Assembly (NCBI GenBank): GCA_018398765.1
Contig: JAHBMJ010000775.1
Span: 123,255 to 187,254 of the forward strand
DNA length: 64,000 bases
Direction of reading: 5' to 3'
Origin: Chromera velia
Lineage: Eukaryota > Sar > Chromeraceae
The number at the start of each line of letters is the position of its first letter. Position 1 is the first letter of the stretch. The notes under the pieces are model-generated. The model saw nothing but the letters and a program-made list of their open reading frames with translations. It made no database searches and was not told the DNA's origin. Made by a program: the position numbers and the translations under genes. Below are positions 54,984-64,000 of the stretch, piece after piece.

Positions 54984-56109
54984 GCTCCTGGTTTGACAAA
55001 GACCAGATCCAAAAAGGAGAGACGACCGTCGAGGCCGCACAAAAAGAGACCGGGAACGAAGCCAGGAAGGGCTGCTGGGTAGGTCATGCCACTTCTACAA
55101 GACACACAAGCACATTGCCATTCTCCGTCCTTTGCAAACGCAGAGGAATACAAGGAGGTCGTTCTGTTCGATAAGTAATCAGTGTACACAGGAGAGCGAT
55201 AAGATGATGATCGATCGAAGACCTCCGCCATCAGCCGTCTCAGGATGAGCTCTGATCACCCTGAGGGCCCAGAAGAGAGCGTAGCGTGCTGGTCTGGTCT
55301 GCCGAAAGTAATGCAAGTGAGGGAAGATGTGGAGTGTGGCGAGCTCTGATTCATTGAATCAAGTCAGACACAGTCAGACAGACTGATCGATATCTGATCG
55401 ATTAACTGCGTGGAGAGCTAGAAAAAACTGCATGTGCATGGTCCGTGAAAGCGAAAAGTCACTCAGACGAGGTCGAACTTCAAAATCGGCCGACTCTTTC
55501 CGGGGCCCCAAGTTCGGCCGGACCCGCGGGCGGCGGACCGCGCGCCGCGCCTCTGCATTAAGCGCGCGCGCGCGGCCGCGTGCATGGGCTGCCGCGGCGC
55601 GCCGCCCGCGTTACTACGATGTCAGACGTACGAGACGCGCGAGACGGTATTAATATGGAGACGGTAAACCACCAAACCGCCTTTGTAGTCGACGGTAGAC
55701 TATTCCGAGACGAGTTTTCTTCACTGCCTGTCGATCATCGTCTGCTTGCCTTTGTTCTTCCGCCAGTCTACAAGACATACCGTGCACCAGCTGTCCTTGA
55801 ATTTTGCTGGATCGAGAGTCCGAGATCGAACTGCGGCTTCAACCTTGGACACTGCATGTGTCACTATCAGCGTGCCGAGAGATTTGAATTTGATCGACCA
55901 GCTCCAGAACATCATTTCGCGTCTGAGGGTGCTCTGCTTCTCTCCGTGATTTCATCGCTGTCCTCAAATATTTTGCGACGACAGCCTTCACCCACGCAGA
56001 GATCCTTCTCTTTCCTTTCTTCGTTCGTTCGTGCCGCGTTTGTCAGTGAAGCGGATTGACTATCTTTTCTTGATTTTGTTTGGAGTCAGTCGTCTGTGTT
56101 CATATCATC
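54984..56109. promoter_or_regulatory. Divergent intergenic region with CpG-rich core
   Basis: The minus-strand GLOD4-like gene (start 54983) and plus-strand ATP10 (start 56110) point away from each other across 1.1 kb. At 55490-55620 the sequence is extremely GC- and CpG-rich (GCGCGCGCGCGGCCGCG), unlike its surroundings. A shared bidirectional promoter is inferred from layout and composition. Confidence 0.45.
55619..56059 (+). CDS. Possible small unknown protein upstream of ATP10
   Basis: Open frame of 146 codons from ATG at 55619 to TGA, ending 50 bases before the ATP10 ATG. Composition is protein-like (DEFSSLPVDHRLLAFVLPPV, CGFNLGHCMCHYQRAERF), but there is no known motif. It may be an independent short gene, an upstream exon, or a chance frame in promoter DNA. 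No splice signal links it to ATP10. Confidence 0.25.
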   Translation: MSDVRDARDGINMETVNHQTAFVVDGRLFRDEFSSLPVDHRLLAFVLPPVYKTYRAPAVLEFCWIESPRSNCGFNLGHCMCHYQRAERFEFDRPAPEHHFASEGALLLSVISSLSSNILRRQPSPTQRSFSFLSSFVRAAFVSEAD

Positions 56110-56880
56110 ATGTCGATCGCCGTGAAGAACATTTCCTCGAGAATATCTGAAAACGTTGCCACAATTTCCTCTGCGCTTTTTGGGGGGCGCACGGGAAAAC
56201 TCTATCCGTCTCTTCCTGACGTCCGCAAGGGGATTACCTTCAAGCCCTACACTGACGGCCTCACCGCAGCGCATCACTACCCGAACACACTCCTCCCTGT
56301 GGATCTTTCCTCCCGTTTTCCCTCCGAGTTCCCCGTCTACGCGTGCGATCGCTCTCGCTACTTTGGGAAACACGTGCTGGGGGACATCCGAGAGAAATGC
56401 CTTCTTGACCAGCGACTGTTCGGGCGGGTTTCCGCAGTCGTCTTCACTCGAGGGACTGCGCACAGCAGCCTGGAACATGCACGAAGGTGGGAACACGCCC
56501 TCCGAGACCAGATAGAGAGGGCAGACGCAGAGAGGAAACAGCTGCAGCTTCTGCATGTGGTGACTTCTACCCCCATTTCGTCTTTGTTACTGACTGGCCA
56601 CGTGATCTCGATGCAGTCTCTGATCAAGTCCACATTCGGTGGACCGGAAGGCACAAACTTTCTGGCTGCAAAGAAGATTAGTCCAGAGCACACAAGGACG
56701 CTGTGCCTGTACAACGAGGCGCTTCCAACGGTGCTCCTAGTGGACAGACATTGCAGGATCAGATGGCACTGCATAGGCCTGCAGACAGAGGAGGCAGCGG
56801 AAATTGCACGATTGGGGTTGCGCGCTCTGTCACGCGAGAGGGGCACTTTCTTTCGCCCTGCAGTCTCAGCAATACGGTGA
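56110..56880 (+). CDS. ATP10: ATP10, mitochondrial ATP synthase assembly factor
   Basis: Single-exon gene of 256 residues from ATG 56110 to TGA. The family (yeast Atp10) helps assemble the Fo sector of mitochondrial ATP synthase by acting on subunit 6 in the inner membrane. Diagnostic features are the peroxiredoxin-like core: a leader that could act as a mitochondrial presequence (Ser-, Arg- and Lys-bearing residues 1-30), FPVYACDRSRYFGKHVLGDI, then GRVSAVVFTRG and the segment around WEHAL. It closes with the typical C-terminal strand (VLLVDRHCRIRWHCIGLQTEEAAEI). Length is close to the yeast protein. The missing intron is unusual beside its intron-bearing neighbours. Its TGA stop confirms that TGA is a stop in this genome. 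Confidence 0.88.
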   Translation: MSIAVKNISSRISENVATISSALFGGRTGKLYPSLPDVRKGITFKPYTDGLTAAHHYPNTLLPVDLSSRFPSEFPVYACDRSRYFGKHVLGDIREKCLLDQRLFGRVSAVVFTRGTAHSSLEHARRWEHALRDQIERADAERKQLQLLHVVTSTPISSLLLTGHVISMQSLIKSTFGGPEGTNFLAAKKISPEHTRTLCLYNEALPTVLLVDRHCRIRWHCIGLQTEEAAEIARLGLRALSRERGTFFRPAVSAIR

Positions 56881-57498
56881 GGGAAAAAACAGAAGAAGGA
56901 GAGAGAGGGGGACGAGGCGGAATAGAAGGACATACGCATTGCGAAGGAGGGAGATAATTTGAATTTCGCCGAACAAATGGTGTAGCATCTTTCTAAAGGC
57001 TGAGAAACATAGTAGTATTGTTGCACAGACTTTAAGACTGTCTTCGCAATTCTGCGTGAAACCTGACCGTCTTCCTAGTCCACTACCATCTTCTTTTCCG
57101 TCTTTTCTTTTGTTTTGTTTTGTTTTGTTTCTGCTTCCTCTTCTCTCGGTGTGCCCACGTACAAGGGTGCTTGCAGCAGGTCTCTCTGTGCCCCACTCCC
57201 ACCCTCCCTGCATGGTATGTGTGCGGGTGTGCTTGAGTGTGTTCATATGCGTTGGTGTGTGCATGGATTCTTTCGTGTACACATGTGTGGGCGTCTGTGG
57301 GGCAAAGACATAGAGGTCTGGGAGTGTACGTATGCCTACGTACATGCGACTGTCTGTCTGTCTAGTCTGTCTATCTGCACTGGGCGAGGAAAGGCCGCAG
57401 GGAATGCCTAAGGCCTGAAGCTCCGGTGCCCTTTCTCTGAGAGCGCGCCAGAAGAAGAAAGAAAAATAAACAAAAGACAATGAGAGAGACTTTCCGTG

Positions 57499-57531
<33 letters not shown>

Positions 57532-57550
57532 TGTCTGTCTGTCTTGTCTG

Positions 57551-57585
<35 letters not shown>

Positions 57586-57660
57586 GACGAAATCCTCCTG
57601 GTTATTTTCGAATAGCCTGTTATCTTCCCTCGTTTCCTCAAAGGAGGCATTTCCTTGCAG
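56881..57660. other. No gene; ATP10 3' flank and short repeats
   Basis: Includes TTTTG repeats at 57108-57130 and TCTG clusters at 57348-57375 and 57498-57585. Frames here are repeat products. Confidence 0.65.
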
Positions 57661-57681
57661 GTCCTTATACCTGTGAGCAGT

Positions 57682-57713
<32 letters not shown>

Positions 57714-57736
57714 TGCACACGCATCTACACACAACA

Positions 57737-57783
<47 letters not shown>

Positions 57784-57983
57784 CGCGCCAAAAGAAAAGA
57801 ATGAAACAGAAGAGAATGAAAGGAAGGCTCTGTCTGTCCGTCTGTGTCTGTCTATCTGTGTCTGCTTGTTTGTGTGTCTGTCTGTGTCTGTCTGTCTGTC
57901 TGTCTGTCTGCCTGCTTGTCTGCCTGTCTGTCCGAAAGAAAGGAAGCGATTCGGAAAACGTGAAGTGAAGAAAAGACGATATA

Positions 57984-58014
<31 letters not shown>

Positions 58015-58019
58015 ATATA

Positions 58020-58053
<34 letters not shown>

Positions 58054-58267
58054 TTTCATGAAGAAAAGGAGGGAGAAGAAGAAGAAACATATAGTCTGTC
58101 TGTCTGTCTGTCTGTCTGTCTGCCTGTGGGTCTGTCTGTCTGACGAAAGAAAAAAGCAGAAGAGAATGAAGAAAGAGAAAAAGGAAAAGCAAAGACAATA
58201 TAGTCTGTCTTCTGAAAGAAAGGAAGAGAAAAAGGAAAGAAAAGACGATGTTGTCTGTCTGTCCGTC

Positions 58268-58299
<32 letters not shown>

Positions 58300-58304
58300 C
58301 GTCC

Positions 58305-58346
<42 letters not shown>

Positions 58347-58500
58347 AGGAAGAGAAAAGGAAAGAAGGGACAATAAAGTCTGTGTGTTTGTATTCCTGCC
58401 CACGTTGTCTGATTGGTCGTTTTGTTCTTTTGTCCTTGTTCTTTCTTTTTTTCTTTTCTTTCTTTCTTTCTTTCTTTCTTTCTTTTTTTCTTTCTTTGTT
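57661..58500 (+). repeat. CA, TCTG and CTTT microsatellite cluster
   Basis: (CA)n at about 57683-57780, TCTG arrays at about 57832-57930, 57985-58053, 58095-58142 and 58253-58346, and a CTTT run at 58440-58495. The TCTG blocks are separated by variants of GAAAGAAAAGGAAGAGAAAA, giving a loose higher-order pattern. Confidence 0.93.
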
Positions 58501-58604
58501 TCTTTTTTGTCTGTTGTGTGCATGAAAAGGCGTCTCGGCGTCTGTACCCAGGTCTGTCCATGAGTCTGTGGGAGGTCTCTGCGTGCACGTTCGCCGTTGA
58601 TATG

Positions 58605-59130
58605 AAATAAATTTCTAGATAAGTTTAAAATCAATTACTACTGACAATTCTCTCTAAATTTGATTCTAAATTTAAACCACACTAGTTTTTTCCATATTTT
58701 TCAGACTAATTTCAGGCATTTTTAACTTGAAGTTCCTTTTTTCGTTTTTTAGTGGGTTTTCCGAGTAAAGTTCATATTGAAAATATTTCAAATTTCATTT
58801 TTCAAATGTTTTTTAAATAAGAGTTTTAAATTTTCATGCGTTTTTACACTAAAAATCAATATGAAACGTTGGACATGCATGACTCAGAGTCAGAAGGTCT
58901 GACTTGGAACTCTAGTCGCGGAACTTTTTAATCATGCATTATCATTTTTTTTTAAAAAAAATCTTAAGGTGAAACATTCAATTGCAAAAAAAAAAAAAGA
59001 AGATCGCGGCTTCTGATCGTCTGCAAATTATAGTGCAGTTACTTCTAAATTTAGCTACTCCCAGAGCTACTCATAGTATGTATGAAGATAACACTTCTGT
59101 CTCACATTGGTAGTTTCTCTTTTAAAGATT
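58605..59130. other. AT-rich block
   Basis: Sharp onset of AT-rich sequence after the microsatellites, with T- and A-runs; no gene. It is followed by the 3' flank of ENY2. Confidence 0.65.
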
Positions 59131-59425
59131 AAGGAATATCAGCCCGGAATGGTCCTGGGAATCTCATTAATCTGAATTAATCTGGCCAGTGATTATCCAA
59201 CTGGCCCATTGCTGGGCCGACTTGATACTTTAGATTGTTTTGCTGTCTGATGGCCCCGGTTTCGCCTGAAGACGCTGTTTGAACCGGCCTATCGATAAAC
59301 TCTGAATCATCGTTCGAATTATAACCACGTTGTCCACAGCAACTCAATGAAAGACGATAGTATGGTCCTGGAGCTGGTCTGTCGGTGTGCGAGGATTGTG
59401 TAGACACACACATCGAGTGCGACGA

Positions 59426-60922
59426 TCAGGTGGTAGATCGACTTAATTTCAATTGGGCCCCATCCGCGGCTCCCACTCCCTCCCCTGCCGCTCCTCCGTT
59501 TCCTGTTTGTGCTCCTCCTCCCCCCTGCTGCTGTACCCTTCCGAGCTGTACCTCTGCAAACATGCGGATCCTGCTGAGAAGCTCTGCCTTGACGTCCTCT
59601 GGAACTGTCTGGCGGCCTTTGGGACGGAGAGCTGCTATGACCTCATCAGTGGACAGACGATCGAATCCTCGTGACTTGATGAACTCTGCACACAGACATG
59701 CAGACAACACAATCAATCAGGGAGGCAGGGAAGGAAGGCGAAGCCTCTGCATCATGGCTTTGCTTGTTCTCTCTGCCTTTCATCAATTGATTCATTTGTT
59801 TGCTCCTCACCCATGAAGTGATTCGTTCGATGATGCGTTCATTCATTCTTTCATTCGTTCATTCATACATTTGTTGACTCTCGCTTCACTCAGTCTCTCT
59901 CCCACCCTTTCATCCCCTGTCTGACTCACTCACTCACCCATTCCTTCACGAACTCACTCACTCATTTATTCTTTCGCAGATTGGCCACGTTGGGTTCCTT
60001 TTCCTTCTTCTTTGACCAGCAGATTGTATATGACAGACGGACAGCAAGAAAAGCGAGTGAGGAGGCAGGCAGAGAGTCGCGCAGTCAGGCATAAAGGGAG
60101 GCAGGAAGATGTGCAGACAAATCGTTAGAGGGTACGCAGAGAAGACTTCAAACAGGAAAGACTGTCATGGCTTGGAGGGAGGGAGGGAGGGAGGGAGGGA
60201 GGGTACAAAAGTCGATCCGTAGGAGCGGTCGCTCACTCACACACGTATATACACACGCAAACAGGAACAGGGGAAAGGGAATGGACAGATTCCATGCCCA
60301 GCTGACCGATGCAGAATTCTTTCAGGTTATCCCTCCACCCGCTCTCCTTCAAACGGGATCTCACCCATTCCTTCAGCCTGCAGCAGAGAATCAAGGGAGA
60401 ATTGACAACCAAAAAAAGGATGGACGTGCATTCCCTCTCTCTCTGCCTGTATGCCTGCTGGTGCATGGGAGCGCAGGTGTGGATGACCAGCACAAAAAGG
60501 ATGTATGTATCGATATGTATGTGCATAAAGAGAAGAGTTTCACTCCCCCGGGGAGAAAGCTCCATCACACGCGCAGGTCGAGGAGGCCATAATACCACTC
60601 GTACTTTTTCTGTAGTTCACGCAGCAGATTGGGGGGAAAATTGCAGAGTAGACGGACAGGCATGCGGAAAGAAGTCAGGAAGCAACAGTAAGCTCGAAGA
60701 GATACGTTGGGGAGGAGGAGAATAGGGGGGCAGGATTGAGAAGGGGTTATGAAAGGGAAAGAAGGTACAGAGGACAGCAACAAACCCAGAGCGGGAAGAG
60801 TCGCAAGCGGGGCACCATCGTATGTTGTCAGAGTCGCATGTATTCACAAGAACTGACGCTTCTCGTTCTCCCGTTTCGATCAGTCTTCTCTCAAGCTCAC
60901 TGAAGTTTCCGTGGGCTGCCAT
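59426..60922 (-). CDS. ENY2: ENY2/Sus1, SAGA deubiquitinase-module and TREX-2 subunit
   Basis: Three minus-strand exons: 60922-60858, 60377-60307 and 59685-59426. Phases fit and give 131 residues from an ATG at 60922. The joined protein has the family pattern throughout: ERRLIETGEREALKEWV, RSRLKESGWRDNLKEFC, RGFDRLSTDEVIAALRPKGR, then VPEDVKAELLSRIRMF. ENY2/Sus1 is a small helical protein that wraps a helix of its partner (Sgf11 in SAGA, Sac3/GANP in TREX-2), linking transcription to mRNA export. The human protein is 101 residues; this one has a C-terminal tail of about 30 rich in Gly, Gln and Ala. Donors GTCAGT and GTCAGC, acceptors CTGCAG and GTGCAG. It stands alone, with microsatellite-rich flanks. 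Confidence 0.93.
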
Positions 60923-61559
60923 TTTGAACTGAAAGGCGATGCTTTTGAAGTTCACTGAGAGAGTTTCTGCTCAGACTCGCCCTGCAAATCTGGGTGCAGT
61001 GTATACAGCTGGTGCCAGCCCTTTCTGAGTTGGGTGTTGCTGCAACGCGAGGTGTTACTGAATTTTGGAGATACAACGCACAGCTAGATGTATTAAAAGG
61101 GGCTCAGCGAGAAACCGTGGTTGCTTCCGCATACAAAGACGTACATAAGTCTGATGACTGTCTCTGGCCGCGTCTGACGTAAATCCCAAAAGCCTTGCAA
61201 AGGGTATGTATCGGGATATACTTGGTGTTGCTCACACTTTGAAGTTGCAAATAAAGTTGCACACTAGCTGTTGCGCGAGAAGTGCATGCATGCATGGCTG
61301 CATGGGCGAAAAGGCCCTTCGCGCCGGGGCCGCGCGGCCGGGCCCTTAATTCGCGGAACCGCATGCAGAGACCCCGCCAAAAAGATCTAACGCAAGCAAG
61401 CTTGCGAACAGCAAGAAAAATCACAATTACTTGACGCACGCTATTCGTACGCACTAGATGCACGCTATATGGCTGCATGGTTGAAGTCGCGAGAATTGTT
61501 TGGTCTAGTTGTTTCATAACTTAGTGCCCCCTGTTTCGCTTTCCAGAGTCATGGTGGTT
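60923..61559. other. ENY2 upstream region with GC-rich patch and shared palindrome
   Basis: No gene. A CpG-rich patch at 61315-61365 is followed by ACGCAAGCAAGCTTGCGAAC at 61390-61409, a near-palindrome that recurs at 63896-63915. Confidence 0.5.
61390..61409. repeat. Palindromic motif, copy 1
   Basis: ACGCAAGCAAGCTTGCGAAC, identical to 63896-63915. Similarity continues loosely for about 50 bases (AGCAAGAAA, then TTGACGCA). Confidence 0.8.
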
Positions 61560-62080
61560 TCACCCTAGGTGCACCATGAACATTCTGATTCACTCATATT
61601 TGAATTAATGATATGTAATAGCAAAAGCCACCCAAACATTTTGACACTTGACAAAAACCACCGACAACTTGTTTTTTGTACGAGTATAAACTTTAGTGAG
61701 GCTTAGACAGGCTAGCCTTTTGTAGACTCGTATATTTAAAAATACTTCTGTGCAGGTTTTTCACAATGCTATGCTGTACATCTTTAAAAATATTTAAATA
61801 TCTCATAAGAGAATTGATTTTCTTTTAATATTATTTTAATATAAAATGTCACAGTGGTCAAACAGTATCTCGAATAATCCTTCTTTTATCATAATTTTTT
61901 TTAATTTTGTTTTTTTTTGACAATGGTTTATTTAACTTTGAGTTTTTGACCCATCATTCACTTAATTTTTTTATAAATTTCCTGTAGCCTCAATTGAAGA
62001 TTATTAAACGTTCTTCATATGACTTCAGGGCTAATTAATCAAGGCGCGATAAGCTGTCACCGGCTGCGACAGTAGGTGCC
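61560..62080. other. AT-rich block
   Basis: AT-rich sequence with T-runs and no gene, ending in a short GC-balanced segment (62045-62105) before purine-rich DNA. Confidence 0.65.
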
Positions 62081-62199
62081 GCTTCAAACCCCACTTTGCA
62101 ACATCTTTGCAAAAAAGTGAAAGCAAAATAAGGAGAGACAGAGGGACAGAATTTGAGACCTAGTTTGAGACCCATCATCATGGGCTAGATCATGACTCA

Positions 62200-63180
62200 T
62201 GAGGGAGGAAGGCTAGGAAGTAGGGAAGAAAGTATGAAGCAAGCAAGGGAGTAAGGAAGGAGGGGGCGCGATGGAGGCAGGTCCTGGCAGGGAGGTAGGG
62301 AGGGTGATTGAGAGGAAGGGAGGAATGAACTTCCGAGGAAGGAAGGAAGGATGGAAGAAAGGAGGAAAAGGGGGAAGGAATAAAGATGGAAGGGACGAAC
62401 GGAGGGAGGGAAGGAGGGAGGGAGGAAGGTTAGGAACCGGAAAGAATAAAGCAGAGAAGAAAGAAGGAATCAAGGAAAGAAAGTCTCAGTAGGAAAGAAG
62501 CAGGTAGATAAACAAGTACTAAGCAAACGAGCAAGCAAACAAAAACTGGAGAAAGGATGGAAAAAAGAAATAGCAGAAAAACATGCAGAAAGAGAGGAGG
62601 CAGGCAGAAAGTGGAAGAATAAAGAAATAAAACAGGGATCGAAGACAGGAAGAAGGGAAGAAAGAAAGTGCAGAAACAAAGAAGAGAGGAAAGAAGGACG
62701 GAAGGACAAAAGCACAAAGAATAAAAAAAGGGAAAAAAAAAAAAAAAAAGAAAGAAAGAGAGAACGAAAGACATTAAGTAAGAAAGAAAGAGCGAGGAAG
62801 TCTGTCAGCAAGCGAGTCAGCTAGTGAAAGAGGCATTGAGTAAGTGGATATCGCTTGGTGTCTGTGTGAGTAAGCGAGCGGGTTGATGTGTAAGTGACTG
62901 AGTAAGTGAGTGAATGAGTGAGTGAGCGACTAAACGAGTGAGCGAAGGAGTAGAGGGAGGGAAGGAAGGAAGCTGGGATGAAAGCAGGTAGGGAAGGAGG
63001 CAGGTAGCCTAAGGGAGGGTCGGCGGAAAAGAATGAGGGGGTGAGTGGATGAGCGAAGAAGTGAGTGAGTCGGTAAGTCAGGGGAGGAAGGCAAGGATGA
63101 AGCGATGGAGGAAGGGATTGAGGAAAAAAATGTGTGAGCGAGTGAGTAAGTAAGCAAGGAGAGTCTTTTCAGCAAAAATT
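62200..63180. repeat. Purine-rich simple sequence and GAGT-type repeats
   Basis: Long run of GGAAGGAAGG and GAAAGAAA variants to about 62800, then GTGAGTGAGTAAGCGAG variants. The Phe/Leu/Ser-rich minus-strand frames are by-products. Confidence 0.9.
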
Positions 63181-64000
63181 GTGAGTGTGATTGATTGTGA
63201 CCGGTCCAATCCAGGCCGGGAGAAGACACAGTCCGCATTTTTTCACGAAGAGACGTTAATTCCTGACGGAGATGGGCATGCATCAACAAACTGAATAGAC
63301 GGAGGCAGAAAAGAAAACAGATAGAAATACTAGGCCGATGCATATACAGGATATTTAAAGACAGCTACATGTACGCTTTCAGTCCTAGTCGACACTGAAT
63401 GCTGCAAACACAGAGCGGGACTCAAGCGCTTAACGACTTTCCAAGAATCTATGAAGATACACAAACAGTCGCAGACAGCTGTGCATTGCTTTGACGTCTC
63501 ATCCGATGTTGGTGTGCAGCTGACAGTGTTGAAAGTCTTGGAGCGAATTGAGAGGAGAGGGATGGAGATCGATTATCGATGGCCGGCGGAGATGGTACTC
63601 TTCTTGTGGTCCCGAAAGAGGGCAACTCAACGATGTCTCTAAGTTTTTCAAAAGAACAATGACCAGACGATCCCTCTTCCTTCTTCTTTGACATGTATGC
63701 TGAAAGAGTGTGACACGTATTGTTTAGCAGTACTGACTATAAAACCATACTAAAACCGTCTGTCTACTTTCGACGCACTGGCAGAAAGTGATAGCGGGTA
63801 GGTGGTTAATTTTTGACACTTTTCTGAGCTAATGAGGAGCGGAGCTTTCCGGGGCCTTTTTTTTGACCAAAGCTCCATGCAATAAGCTCTATCTGACGCA
63901 AGCAAGCTTGCGAACGGCCCTGGAAAGCAAGAAACATGAGAACTTCACGATTGACGCATGCCGGCCAGCCGATCGGGTGGTTGTGCTGACCCCCCCCCCC
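63181..64000. other. No supported gene at the right edge
   Basis: A minus-strand frame at 63694-63449 has a protein-like stretch (SFEKLRDIVELPSFGTTRRV) but no partner exon in the window; a gene continuing outside is possible. The second palindromic motif copy lies at 63896-63915. The window ends in a C-run. Confidence 0.4.
63896..63915. repeat. Palindromic motif, copy 2
   Basis: Identical 20-base copy of 61390-61409, about 2.5 kb away. Confidence 0.8.

Noticed and set aside
62213-63343. Minus-strand Phe/Leu/Ser-rich frames resembling membrane proteins
   Set aside because: They are translations of a GGAA/GAAA purine tract.

Overview
The window looks like nuclear DNA of a microbial eukaryote. 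Genes are split by introns of about 70 to 1,100 bases with GT..AG borders, and the acceptor is nearly always TGCAG. Proteins are long and rich in Ser, Glu and Pro low-complexity stretches. Microsatellites are everywhere, very AT-rich blocks alternate with GC-balanced sequence, and transposable elements fill much of the left half. Gene style and content fit a free-living photosynthetic alveolate of the chromerid type (Chromera or Vitrella), but no ribosomal or organellar marker is present, so this is inference. There is one assembly gap of 97 N at 7379-7475.

Layout. 1-5.3 kb: microsatellites, an AT-rich block and a 1.5 kb inverted-repeat transposon. 5.3-10.1 kb: two minus-strand genes, a HAD-family hydrolase (5 exons found, 5' end unresolved) and an unidentified gene known from its last four exons. 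10.4-16.3 kb: interspersed repeats, then a Merlin (IS1595/ISXO2-like) DNA transposon whose six-exon transposase carries three stops and a 2.8 kb TCTG satellite in intron 2. 16.7-18.2 kb: a three-exon gene for an unknown secreted protein. 18.8-27.2 kb: transposon cluster with a decayed Ty1/copia element, a 5'-truncated LINE with a restriction-like endonuclease, a 285 bp foldback element and shared short repeats. 27.5-29.9 kb: a gag-only LTR retrotransposon with both LTRs. 30.4-39.3 kb: an eight-exon gene for a large multi-pass membrane protein. 39.5-41.9 kb: a second small LTR element directly against the first known exon of that gene. 42-48 kb: low-complexity DNA without a convincing gene. 48.0-55.0 kb: a three-exon gene for a GLOD4-like double-glyoxalase (VOC) protein fused to about 1,670 residues of disordered sequence ending in a CaaX box. 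55.0-56.1 kb: a GC-rich divergent promoter region. 56.1-56.9 kb: ATP10, an assembly factor of mitochondrial ATP synthase. 57-59.1 kb: microsatellites and an AT-rich block. 59.4-60.9 kb: ENY2/Sus1 of the SAGA and TREX-2 complexes in three exons. 61-64 kb: repeats and purine-rich sequence.

The cellular genes are ordinary eukaryotic housekeeping or membrane genes with no evident shared pathway; clustering here is by chance, not operonic. The most unusual items are the prenylatable GLOD4 fusion, the Merlin transposase with a higher-order satellite inside an intron, the gag-only LTR element, and an LTR insertion that may have cut the large membrane-protein gene. Exon borders were worked out by hand from reading-frame phase and splice signals; no alignment or transcript data were available.
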